Source: Enchytraeus crypticus (taxonomy: Eukaryota; Annelida; Clitellata; Enchytraeida; Enchytraeidae). Taken from it: a DNA stretch of 64,000 nt. The DNA lies in contig CAJHZI010000204.1 in assembly GCA_905160935.1 (NCBI GenBank), forward strand, positions 271,501-335,500, read 5' to 3'. Positions 22,312-43,183 of the stretch are shown piece by piece. Position 1 is the first letter of the stretch; the number at the start of each line of letters is the position of its first letter. Position numbers and translations under genes: made by a program. The notes under the pieces are model-generated. The model did not search any database, had not been told where the DNA came from, and saw nothing but the letters and a program-made list of their open reading frames with translations.

Positions 22312-25300
22312 TGTTAGCCATTCGTATAATATTAAAACCTGCAAAGGCGGGACAGTTACATTGACTTTGCCTTCAGGTCTCATCACTTGATTACCTGACT
22401 AAAGTTCATTGCCCATTTAGAATCACTAAGATTCTATAAACAAGAGATCTGTAAACATATATACTTATTGTTTGGTTGATTTAGGTCACACATCCAGAAT
22501 TTCGACCTCGGAATGAGGTGAGAAATGATGATGCCACAAAATATGGCCAATGCAAGGTCAACGGGGAATCGGTTATTTTTATTTTTTGTTCAATGTTACC
22601 AAAAGAGATTAAAAATTGTTAGAGCATGATTAAAATGTTAGAACATGATTAAAATGTTAGAACATGATTAAAATGTTAGAACATGATTAAAATGTTAGAA
22701 CATGATTAAAATGTTAGAACATGATTAAAATGTTAGAACATGATTAGATTGTTAGAACATTGTCATTATTAAAAGCACTTAAGACTAACGTATCGATTTA
22801 CTTTATACATAAATATTATTTCATAAAAATATCATTTAAATAAAAGTAAAGAATAATAGTCTAGTTGTATATGTGTCATTGCCGTAAGTGGAATTAGTAA
22901 TTAAGTAGAATGTTCAGCTTTAACTTTTAGAATTGAATTACAGTCAGCATGTATATGTACTTGTAAATGTGTATTCATGGAGCATACTTGAACACCTATA
23001 AATAAACTGGGTGCATTGATCTACAGCAAATATTTAATTAAATGCTAGATGTTCTTTTCTATTAACTTTTATATTTTGTAACAGTTATATTTTTAAATGA
23101 TCATATTGTATGAGATATTTTTTAACTTTACGGTTTAGTTTTAGTTGCTGCTTTTACACATTGCTTTTATTAAGTGCAAAACCGGTATACAATATGTTGG
23201 TGCCGTCATGGCAATAACATTTACCGGTAACATATATGTGATCACACGTAAAGTTGAACTTCCAATCTGCACTTTGTATATGATGTCATCAATAAATTAA
23301 TAAAATAAATCTATGCGAGCTTAAGATTTACTGTCATTTATTAGCTTAATTATGTGTTACGTAACTAGAGAAATTCTAGATAATTATTCAATGCAAATTA
23401 TTCTATAACAAATATTATACATATTCTAGAATCACTTCTTACATATCCCATAATCTCTAAGTGAAAGCAATGCATACGATTGCACATTTATTGTACAACA
23501 TACCGATGCTAAAACAGAACAAAACTAAACACAATATTCATTGTCATCGTTTTCTTCTCTTGAATCCAAGTTTACCTAAGGTCTCGATTAGGCAATTTGT
23601 GTAGCAAATTCTAGAGCCTAGGTGAACATCAACCGAATACCCTTTCTGACGTTGCTTTGAATCTTGTTTTTAATTTCGTCGTCGTTAACGACATGCGCAG
23701 TGCACGTTTGTCAATTTTTCAGCAACCCGGCCACAGCACAAGTTATTTCTATCAGCTATAAATTTGGAATGTGATCAAAGAAAATATGGTTAGATTTGAT
23801 AAGCAAAAATTGTGCACTTTTACTTCTTAGTAAAACATAGCATCTTAGTTAAGTCATCAAAGACTTAACTAAGATGCTATACATTTAGGCCTACATGCAA
23901 TATGTTTTGTAATTTTCTTTTCCAGATTGAGAGTAAAATACAAGAACTAGTTCAGCAGAGAGATCTGTTAGAAAAAGAGTGCCAAAAGGTCAAATTTCGT
24001 GCTCTAAGATATATATTTTACATGTAAAAATATAATATTCTTAGATTTTATACAGAGATTAAAATTTTCTCTTTCTTATTTCTTGCTAAGAATATAGTAT
24101 TTATAAAGGATAAAATTTTAATGATAATTTCATTTATCGATTAGTACTTAGCGGAGTGCTTGCAGTATAATACAAAAAAAAGTTCATACTTCATGTAGCA
24201 TCCCTGAGTATCTAGATTGTGGTTAGACCCCTACTGATTTCCTTGGGTTTGTTTAATTTGATTTGAATTATCAGAATTCAATGATTTCAGAAGATGTTTG
24301 ACCAACAAGTGAATATAGTGAATATTTATTTAGTAAATCAATAAATTAAAGTTCCATTACTTTAATTTCATCTTAATTGATAACAGTGTGCAGTTTCCAG
24401 GAGATTATAAATCTATTTTAGAATTATTGGTAATTTCAGGCGCATAATGAGGTTGACACCATCGACCAAATTTTGAATTATTTGATTAATTCCAACGGTG
24501 AAACCAATGAGAAGGTAATACAATTATTCCTGTAATGCGTTTAAGTCTTTATTGTTCCAGAACTTTAACAGATCTTTCCAGGAATAAGAAGCAATTAATT
24601 TGGGATTTTATGCCTTTAGTCTGAAATGATAAAACTGATTTCGCAATATACAGCTTTTATTTTCAATTGTTACTTTGATAATAATTTCTAAGTGGTTTAA
24701 TTAATTTTAAGTTAACAATTATTGAACAGTATTTGCATTTGAATGCAGAAATTATTTGCTAATACAGTAAACTGGCTGACCTTTGATCCCAAATCTTACA
24801 AGCATTATTCCAATTCTTGAGTAAAAAGGGCACTATATAAATATAAACTTAATATAAATCTCTATATTGTTTTATTGCAATTATTATAGTTTTTCGTTTA
24901 GTTACACACATGACATACCGCATGTGATGCACAACATTATTTTGTCACAAAACTACTCGTACATGTAGCTACCTTAAAGCTTTAATTTATCAATTTCCAA
25001 AGTTTATTTTCAATTTTAGTTTTTAACATAAAATTGTATCATTAAGATTCTTCGTATTTTTGCAAAATCAGTTTTCAGATGAGGGAAAGCATTCGAGGAT
25101 TATTATGCCATTTGAAAGCAGCAGACGAATTGGCGGCAGACCTACTTACTCAGGTATAGTTCTCTACAACTTTGTTCCAACAAGCCTTAACAGCAAGCTT
25201 ATAATATCTTCAGGTAAGGATTAGCCTTACTTTCCTATTTATTTTCAAATCTGATAAACTTTAACGCCCAGTTCGACTATAAGATTATAAGATCAGGGGC

Positions 25301-28300
25301 ATCTCAGTCAACATACTAGCCGATCCACTCTGTGAAATCTGAAGAATAACTTTAATACCTTACTTTTTCTAAGCAACGAAAGATTACTTGGAACGATTAC
25401 TTGATTTGATTTGGAAAGATTACTTGATTACTCTATCAGTTCATCCAAGATGAACTGAATGAGATCATAATTGTAGCAGGCTAGCAGTCACGAAGTAAAG
25501 GTACAAAACTTTAGCAAAATTAAGGTGTAAAATTAGAAAAAAAGGAACCCGTAGTGGGCTACAGAAGGATTTCAGCTAAATGGAATACAAAGGCACTAAG
25601 GCAGTCATTTGTATAAAACTTAAGTGCTGCTTAGACAATTTATTTTATTTCAATGCCCTCTGATATTCAATTTATTTTATTTCAATGCCCTCTGATATTT
25701 AAACACGACCAACGCAAACCATTAAAAGATTAATTTTTAATCATTGAACCTGAATGCTTTAAGGTAGAGTTGCAGAAAGTGCTCTATATAATCACAAGTA
25801 TATAATAAGGCTATATTATACTCTACTCCCTGTAAACATGGATTATTCCCACTTTTAGCCCTGCATGTTATATTATGCACTATGGCACATCTTCGCTGAA
25901 ATCTGTTTAAATTTGAGTTCAGACGCACAATTAAGACTATATTTGAAATATGTCCATAATTTTACGAATGAATTCTTTGAGTATTGTATACATTTCTAGA
26001 TATATAACAAGTTGTTAATTCTTACCTAAAAAATTGCAATATTGCAATCAATCATTGCCTGTGTTAAAACTGTATTTGTATGAATGAAAGAAAAAATTGT
26101 CTTCATCTGCCATCATATCTGGTTGGAGGCAGTAGCGATATCGGTAAGATATCCGACTGCTTTTCAATATGCATAGGCCTATATAGGCTATATATATATA
26201 TATATCATTTTTTTCATATATGGTAATTACAAAAATCGAATATTATAGCTTATAATCATATAGCGTTTTAAGTGAGGTTCAAATCTTTGGGCTTTTCGTT
26301 ACTGATAATATCGCTTTCGAGAGATAAAACCGACGTTAACATAGGTTTTACAGCTTTACATATCTAATCAGTGCAAAAGTTTCCTATTCATGTTACATGT
26401 ATTTCAGGAGAGTATGGTAGCACTGCGGGAAGGTTTTCACAAGATCTCATCCCAGTCCGCAGTAACTCGTTGTCAGAGCCCATCAGTGACGTGAAGTAAG
26501 CTTTGAGAAAACAAATTACGAAACTTAATGCTAATTTAACTCTACTAATTATATATTCTAAGTAATATATATACTCCACTATGAGCCGATCGATATTTTG
26601 CTGGGAGCAATTGTTTGTATTGCAAGGTGGCGATTATATGGAAAGCGAAGAAAACCGAAAGTGAATCTGAACTATTTTTGTATACTAAGGACGATTTTGA
26701 AACAGCACTCCCTAAGGAGCCGGAAAAAGACCGATGCAAGATTTTAAGCAGTGAACCTGGCATTTAGTAGAGGACAAGAGTGAAGAGTGAATAATCTCTC
26801 TGAAGCCTGACGATGAATCTAGAACCACTGGTGGTTTAATGTTTAATTTTAAATGTTTAATGTCTAATGGAGCATATCATGCGACAGCATCTCTATACTT
26901 TACAACAATTCATCATGATTCATAGCTTTTATAAAATTTATTTTTACGGTCATCTGAAGTCTATCCTATGCGGACAACAATAACATGTGGTTTATTAGTG
27001 ATATGGTAGCACTGTGAATCTGCTGTGAATTTATCAGAACTCATGCTGCCTTTGCAAATTCTGAAATGTAGGCCTATCTGTAAACATAATTTGATAGCAT
27101 TTTCTAATAGGCCTATTTGATTTAATTACAAATTGATTTAGCTAATAATTTATTGATCATTATGTTCACTGTTTGTCATCACTTTAGAAGATGTTATTAG
27201 TAAATAATAGGTTGTTTATACGGTGATTGAGTTTTAAGATGAAAGCAATCTGTAGATGATTTCAACTTACTTAATTTTAGAAATCATATTAAAAAATTTC
27301 ATTATAGAGTTTATTTCTAAATAGATCAGTGCCGCCTGGAGAGAGTTTGTCGTCATTATTTGATGGAATGATTTCTATTACCACTCTGTCTTCAAGCCCC
27401 CATCATCATCATCATCAGCCTCATCATCATCAGCCTTATCATCACCAGGTTAATTTATTTAAGATTATGGCGGCATCAACGCAAGTTATCTATAGCCGCT
27501 GATTCGCTTCTGCTGTGCAGTGTTTTTGAAATTAAAGTAACACAATGTAGTGATATGATCACTCGTGGTGATAGTTGTCATTTTTACTCTGCTAGTTTTG
27601 ATTCTCTTATCGGATTAATTAAGTGGAACTCATTCAGCCTCTCGGTTACTTAAAAGTTCACGATGATACAATGCGCATATCTTACTGAGCAATTTGAACG
27701 TTTCATTACTTTCAGAATTATATTATAAATTATATTCTAACTTATATGCGGAATTACTTTCAGAGTTACACTAAATAGTGGCAATAACAAAAATGTTTCA
27801 CATAAGGAGCGCATTCCTCAATTAGTTGATAAAAGGTATTTGTTCAATAAAGTACTTCATGATCACATATCAACAACAGCAAAAAACCATAAAGACAACA
27901 CCTCTTCAATATGCATTACACCAGCCAATCATAATTGATGCAAATCTAAAATAACTTTCACATTTCAATAAAGATTTTGATGCACATCTAAACTAACTTT
28001 CACACTTAAATAAAGGACCATTTAAAAAATTAACTATCAATTAAAATCAAATCAGAAATTGCTATGTATTATTTCTAGTCACGCCCCCTGACGCGGTACT
28101 TGCCACAGATCGACGCGGCGATAGATCTTAGAGTCTTCATCGAATCCTGCGGTCACAAGCTTGACCAATGTCCACACGTGCAGGTCACCAGTAGCCGCTG
28201 TTGTGGTCATCTCTGCAAGCTCAGTCACGCCTCCACTGCCATCAGGAAGTGGACGAAGCGATGGTTCGTGTTTGACCGGGTCAAACGCTGCCTCTACTAC

Positions 28301-28528
28301 TACATCGATCAGCGAACCGAACTGAAACCTCAACGAACCGTTTACTTTCAATCGATTCAAGACGTCTTTGTTGATCATCTGCAGTCGACGAGGAGTCTAA
28401 ATTCACGTCTGATATTTTGCGTCAAGACGCTTGAGAGGAGTTACTATCTGCTAGCACCGAGCGCTGAGGCCATGAGAATATGGATGGATGTTATATTCAC
28501 TGGAGCAGAGGCGCATCAAAAGTTTTAA
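17511..28528 (+). CDS. PHLDB2: PHLDB/LL5-like protein (C-terminal PH domain), nine exons, 5' end uncertain
   Basis: The LL5/PHLDB family binds phosphoinositides through a PH domain and anchors microtubule-capture complexes at the cell cortex. Exons: 17511-17619, 18078-20701, 21804-21938, 23926-23988, 24440-24514, 25072-25153, 26408-26495, 27325-27448, 28079-28528. All join in phase: 1249 codons, or 1245 residues from the ATG at 17523. Residues about 33-907 form a long disordered Ser/Asn-rich exon with an SRSPSPSRG-type basic Ser block. Residues about 908-975 look coiled-coil. The last exon begins SRPLTRYLP and carries the PH domain (KWTKRWFVFDRVKR, VYFQSIQDVFVDH, APSAEAMRIWMDVI), the family signature. 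The coiled-coil part is much shorter than in vertebrates. Whether 17523 is the true start, and PHLDB1 versus PHLDB2 identity, are unresolved. Confidence 0.85.
18078..20701 (+). CDS. PHLDB-like exon 2 (long disordered exon)
   Basis: 2624 nt, acceptor CATTCATGCAG, donor TTTAAG|GTTTAC. 875 residues rich in Ser, Asn, Arg and Asp; SLMRRSRSPSPSRGSKRSES near the middle. A small internal duplication of DDLTDNLTDDLT is encoded at about 20479-20514. Ends KEHEDEFK in phase 0; frame past 20701 closes at 20752. Confidence 0.8.
20753..21493. other. PHLDB-like intron 2
   Basis: No exon recognised. A missing coiled-coil exon could lie here or in later introns. Confidence 0.35.
21494..21650 (+). repeat. tRNA-like SINE, family B, copy 1 with a hairpin head
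   Basis: AGCCAGTGGCGAT (21494-21506) and its perfect reverse complement (21519-21531) form a 13-bp stem with a 12-nt loop. Then come ATCAGTATGTGCGGATTCAAG (box B-like) and TCACTGATATCGCTTTCGAG. Related copies: 26124-26358, 41408-41478, 46470-46600. Confidence 0.65.
21804..21938 (+). CDS. PHLDB-like exon 3 (coiled coil)
   Basis: 135 nt, acceptor ATGCTTAG, donor CAGCAG|GTTTGC, phase 0 both ends. Encodes RRLNISRRIAKLKNQISDM-, a heptad-like helix. The acceptor was chosen to keep phase; it has a weak pyrimidine tract. Confidence 0.6.
22240..22309. repeat. AT microsatellite
   Basis: Uninterrupted (AT)n in PHLDB-like intron 3. Confidence 0.95.
22621..22753 (+). repeat. Minisatellite, seven 19-bp units
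   Basis: The unit AGAACATGATTAAAATGTT occurs seven times; the first and last copies carry one or two changes. It lies in PHLDB-like intron 3. Confidence 0.93.
22773..23544. other. PHLDB-like intron 3, nothing recognised
   Basis: AT-rich intron sequence without recognisable exons or repeats. Confidence 0.35.
23545..23745 (+). repeat. Interspersed repeat family C, diverged copy
   Basis: AATCCAAGTTTACCTAAGGTC, AAATTCTAGAGCCTAGG, CCTTTCTGACGTTG and GCAACCCGGCCACAGCACA occur in the order of the 800-1082 copy. Confidence 0.65.
23837..23880. repeat. Perfect 19-bp inverted repeat (hairpin)
   Basis: ATAGCATCTTAGTTAAGTC and its exact reverse complement are separated by ATCAAA. It lies 45 bp upstream of PHLDB-like exon 4. 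Possible MITE remnant or RNA hairpin. Confidence 0.9.
23926..23988 (+). CDS. PHLDB-like exon 4 (coiled coil)
   Basis: 63 nt, acceptor TTTTCTTTTCCAG, donor AAAAG|GTCAAA. Encodes IESKIQELVQQRDLLEKECQ and K, a continued helix in phase 0. Confidence 0.7.
24440..24514 (+). CDS. PHLDB-like exon 5
   Basis: 75 nt, acceptor GGTAATTTCAG, donor GAGAAG|GTAATA. Encodes AHNEVDTIDQILNYLINSNG then ETNEK. Phase 0 both ends. Confidence 0.7.
25072..25153 (+). CDS. PHLDB-like exon 6
   Basis: 82 nt. The acceptor GCAAAATCAG is preferred over the nearby TTTTCAG because it keeps phase. Donor CTCAG|GTATAG. Encodes FSDEGKHSRIIMPFESSRR- and ends TYS plus one base. Confidence 0.6.
25642..25700 (+). repeat. Short tandem duplication
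   Basis: ATTTATTTTATTTCAATGCC plus CTCTGATATT is present twice in a row, in PHLDB-like intron 6. Confidence 0.85.
26124..26358 (+). repeat. tRNA-like SINE family B, copy interrupted by AT-rich insertion
   Basis: GGCAGTAGCGATATCGGTAAG and AGATATCCGACTGC mark the head. GAGGTTCAAATC and GATAATATCGCTTTCGAGAG follow about 110 bp later, the gap being AT-rich filler near 26170-26275. Confidence 0.6.
26408..26495 (+). CDS. PHLDB-like exon 7
   Basis: 88 nt, acceptor GTATTTCAG, donor GTGAA|GTAAGC. Encodes EYGSTAGRFSQDLIPVRSNS then LSEPISDV. Phase 1 in, phase 2 out. Confidence 0.7.
27325..27448 (+). CDS. PHLDB-like exon 8 (His-rich)
   Basis: 124 nt, acceptor TTCTAAATAG, donor CACCAG|GTTAAT. Encodes SVPPGESLSSLFDGM- then HHHHHQPHHHQPYHHQ. 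The His run comes from an in-frame CAT microsatellite (27401-27448), so its length is likely to vary between alleles. Confidence 0.7.
28079..28528 (+). CDS. PHLDB-like exon 9 (PH domain, stop)
   Basis: 450 nt, acceptor TATTTCTAG, stop TAA at 28526-28528. Starts SRPLTRYLP, as in vertebrate PHLDB proteins, then a PH domain of about 110 residues ending MRIWMDVIFTGAEAHQKF. Followed at once by a second, diverged copy of the last 48 bp. Confidence 0.93.
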   Translation, partial: SRPLTRYLPQIDAAIDLRVFIESCGHKLDQCPHVQVTSSRCCGHLCKLSHASTAIRKWTKRWFVFDRVKRCLYYYIDQRTELKPQRTVYFQSIQDVFVDHLQSTRSLNSRLIFCVKTLERSYYLLAPSAEAMRIWMDVIFTGAEAHQKF

Positions 28529-28579
28529 CTGATGGATGTTATATTCATTGGAGCAGAGGCTCGTCGACAATTTTATATT
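28484..28579 (+). repeat. 48-bp tandem duplication across the PHLDB-like stop codon
   Basis: ATGGATGTTATATTCACTGG at 28484 recurs as ATGGATGTTATATTCATTGG at 28532, exactly 48 bp later. The first copy contains the stop TAA. The second lies in the same frame in the 3' UTR and encodes MDVIFIGAEARRQF before a stop about 45 codons further on. Confidence 0.9.
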
Positions 28580-30174
28580 CTGTGTAATAGTTCACTCGTT
28601 ATGGCTGTCAGTTTAATCTTAGAAAGAAGCTGCTTTGATTTCAAATGTAATGAGTAGCTAATTAAGCATCAGTAGATTCGGAAAAATTACCTAAGTGGGC
28701 TCGAAAAATTGAACCTACCGTCAACTGCGCGTGTTCGTAAGAGGCGATTGACTCAGATATGACAGTGAAGAGACTTGCAGCTACGTGGTGATCATTTCTG
28801 TGTTATAGACCAATTGGTCGATTATACGCTAGACTTCCAGAGTTCTAGTCGCTACACCGATTGTGGCATTATACTACCTGGCTAATTAACCATCATCCAA
28901 TCAACGCTTCAGAGGCACTTAGTATAGTGCAGAGCTCTATAAATGTATTTAACTATTTGACAAATTTGAAATTCAAGAATTGACTGCACAACTGATCGAG
29001 AGTTTATTATATCAGCTCATTATATCACTCTTCCTGCTCCAGGCTGGTTGAACCTATGTTGAGTAGGCCTAAAGTGTTGTAAACAATCCGTAACTTGTTT
29101 AAAGTCGGGTGAAATTAATGTTAAATAAGTCAGTACACGACGTTGCATAGAGCTACTTGTCAGTTTCTCAATCTTCGGTTATTGATTCTTATTACTAGTT
29201 TATCAATAAAGTGGGTATTACTTGTGTAGTACTTTATTAGTGTCATTCCGTGGTCTCTGAAGAATGATTCGGCCGTTTACTGCCTCTGACTTAAGAGGTG
29301 ATCAAGCATCAACGGCAGAAGACAATGGGAAGATCAAAAGCCTATATAGGGCCTACCTTCAGTTAAGTGATGAAATATTTTTAAGTTGGGCCTAAAAGCA
29401 AAGCCTCTAATTTGTTTTGGAAGAAACTTGTTTGTCTGTTGGTGTTTCTGGAGATGACGTGTAAGCAGGTAAAGAAAGAAAAAAGTAGAAATGATATTTT
29501 GTGACCTGCAGAAATAAAATTTGGCCGAAACACTATAGAGTATTCATTATAATCATGTAATAATGACATGATTATAGTATACAAATAATTAAAAATATTT
29601 CAAATCTTATATTGTAGGCCTAATGGTAAACTATCACGAGAGCGAAATGATAATTTAATATCATAAACATAATTTTAGGCGAGATGATAGTCTATCTATC
29701 ACTTATAACATGTCGTATATATAGGCCAATGTGTACAGGTACATAAACATTTTCTTAAATATCCTATTCAGTTATAAACAATTAGTCCACTCTTAGTCCA
29801 TTATTCCTATTCTGATTCTGTGTATCATCGATATTTTACTTGTTGGTCATTAAAATTAATGCATGTTATACCAGGCGATAAAATTAATTATTTTTGTGTA
29901 GTGTAAGATACACCAAATAATAGATTAACGGTTATAATTGCATTGGTCGAAAGAGGAGAGAGAGAGAGAAAGGGAGAGAGAGAGAGAGAGAGAAAGGGAG
30001 AGCAGAAGGTACGTGAAGAAGGCAACGCGAAACTCAGAGAAGTCATTAAGTCATAATATCAGGAGCCCTTTAGGCTGCATAAGATATAAATGAGTTTGAC
30101 ATAACCTTTGTGACATAATCACAATAGGTGATTTCTGTTCGAAGTGCTCTTATGAAGTGCGAAAGCAAACTCTT
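28580..30174. other. PHLDB-like 3' UTR and downstream intergenic
   Basis: AATAAA at 29205-29210 is followed by GT-rich sequence, a possible poly(A) site. Near 28735 TTCGTAAGAGGCGATTGACT resembles a motif common in invertebrate SINEs. A small GA tract is at 29955-30003. No gene recognised. Confidence 0.4.
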
Positions 30175-30425
30175 GTTACGGTAACGTCATGAAGTTTTAA
30201 ATGACAGCTGCTGAGGTGAATTGAACTATCGTGGGTTCGAATTCCAGCCGCGCTTATCTGAGAGTAAAGTCTCTGACATTCACTGGACTGGTTATACGGA
30301 AAATGGACTGATTAAATTCTCTAGCGGTTTAAATATGCGGTAGTAAAAGTAACAGACAAAAAATATTGTAAAATATTTAAAAGTGAAGTGATCAATATAA
30401 TGATCATTTCGCTATAATGGGTGTT
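30175..30425 (+). repeat. tRNA-derived SINE, family A, copy 3 (longest)
   Basis: GTAACGTCATGAAGTTTTAAA, box B-like GGGTTCGAATTCCAG, then CGCTTATCTGAGAGTAAAG and CACTGGACTGGTTATACGG, ending GATCATTTCGCTATAATGGG. It lacks a clear box A at its left edge, so is 5'-truncated, but it shows the full 3' body. Confidence 0.75.
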
Positions 30426-30515
30426 TTTTTAAACTTCGCTCTGCATGCAGAGTATGAATGTACTTATATAAGTTATATTTAGTTTGGGTCTGCCACTTGG
30501 ATGGACACCAGAGAG

Positions 30516-30611
<96 letters not shown>
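30516..30611. repeat. GA microsatellite
   Basis: Almost uninterrupted (GA)n of about 95 bp. Confidence 0.95.
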
Positions 30612-30614
<3 letters not shown>

Positions 30615-30649
30615 GAGAGGGAGAGAAAGAGAGCCCTGATCTTCTACAC

Positions 30650-32744
30650 TATTTCAATTTAAACTTTAAAGCTCTCTAAAGTGGTATTCTAAATAACGAG
30701 AATGCTGCGAATTTATACAGTAGTGTCTCTTTCAAGAGGCTTTCCTGTTTAGAAAATAGAAAATGCTACACCAATCATAAAATTTACGACTTCCTAAAAT
30801 ACTTCTATTGATAAAAGTCACTTTGTTTTTGTTTTGAATGGCAACGTTAGCATCCCAAGCAACAGCCATTGTAGATATAAAAGCAATTAAATCCCGGCCT
30901 GTTCCCTGGCAACTTAACATTTTAGAATTTATAATTATTCTTTCGATTAGACAAATACAGGTCCAATATGACTGGAGTTATGGCTAGGGATAAAGACTGA
31001 ATTTTGGATAGATATAGGTGTGCAAGGTTTATGAAAGTTGTAGCTGTTGTCAATTCAGGTCGGTATCTAATAGTTAGTGTTATGCATAGATGGTGTTACG
31101 ATTAAGTATGTGAATAAATATTTTAATGAAAAAGATTAATTTGAATCTTAATATAATAGTGAAGATTTGAGCACTTTAGGCTAAGAACCACGTCTACAAA
31201 AAAACACACAATTAGAATGCCACTCTTGTGCATGACAACATTGCGCACTATGAAACTATATTCAACTGATGAACAGTTTGGATTTCAATAAACGGTGCGA
31301 ACCAAAATCCGGGAATTCAGTCTAAGAAGGAATACCAACGGAATGGAGGTTTACGGGGTAATTTCAATTCATGTACTTTAGGTGGATAGGGGAGATTGAA
31401 GAGGAAAGTGTTTAGTCGCCTATGAAACTGTTCTTATGGCTGGTAAGAGGAAGATGAAGAAAGAGCAAGGATGACAGAAGGGGATGATCGAAAAGAGGAA
31501 TTTCAGATCTGTATAGCAGCTTGCTGATAGGAGGTCTTGGACAGCATGCTACGAGGAGTGCTTGATCTCTCAGGAGTAACTATCTTAAAGGACCTAGTGG
31601 AGGACTGCATGGAGGTAGGCTGCCTCACGTAAGCCAGACAAGTAACCTTTACCGGGGATGATGGACTTTTACGTCAGAGAAACTAGCTTGTAAATAATAT
31701 GCTTCTTAACTTTGAGAAACTGTCTTGTTAACAATGTGCTTCTAACTCTATGAAGCAATTTGATAATATATAGATTATTCTAAATAAGGTATTTAATTAA
31801 CCCACTCTATGATTCTATAAATCAGTTGTCATCAAAATAAGGGGCTCAATATTATGTGTAGCACCAATTCTTATGTTATGGGAATAGAAAAAAATTAGTT
31901 GATGTCACAAAATTACAAATATGTATAATTATATGATTGATATACAAGATAATTATGTCATAGAAAAAGAATCATAAATTTTATTAAACTCCTTCAATCT
32001 CTTTAATAGTATGCCTTCCTAGACGATTTCCCAATGCCTTCCTCTCCTTATTATTACTGGCAAAATTAGGGCAATGGTGGCACTTTCAGTTTAAATACTG
32101 ATAATTGATCTAATTAATTTTAATTTATCTGGTCATATGGCAGATAATAATGGTCTCCTAATTGGGTTTAAATGTAATTTAAATTTAATATTAAGCCAAC
32201 AGGCTTAATATTAAACATAATCTCACAGAATTACATGAAAACAAGTAACTACGTTATATTCATATGCAATGTTTGAGATTCATTTTTAATTCTATATATT
32301 TAATTATATACATATATGCATGTCTTAACTTGAATGCATTATATATTGTATCAATTTTGTCTTAAGGTTTTAAATGCCTATGATGTAGATAATTAATCTT
32401 AGCTTGTTGCTTAAATGGATGAATATATGTAAAAGAAGACAATTTTATAGACTATATTATGGTGAACTGTTTTAAGTATTTTAAAGTAAATGAGAGAATT
32501 AATAGAACTTTAGCAGATCCGTGTTGGTGTATTAGTGTTATTAACTCGTTTATAGATACTTTTACTTAGTAATGAAAGAGAAAACATTAGTATAACATTT
32601 AAGGACATATTAGTAGGATAGTATTAAATGTACATTGTCCTGTCTATAAGTGAAGTACGAATGAGTATTTAATTATAAAAACAATTAGCCGTAATTTGAC
32701 GTTGGATAGATCCTAGATTTTAAGCGAATTAATCGTGGAACAAA
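30650..32744. other. Upstream of GSK3, no gene recognised
   Basis: 31400-31640 has a purine-rich texture like LINE C-terminal ends (GGTAAGAGGAAGATGAAG, GATAGGAGGTCTTGGACAGC) but no clear protein match. The rest is AT-rich. The GSK3 promoter and non-coding 5' exon should lie here; I could not place them. Confidence 0.35.

Positions 32745-43183
<10,439 letters not shown>

Noticed and set aside
28079-28378. Minus-strand frame opposite the PH domain
   Set aside because: Shadow of the plus-strand PHLDB exon.
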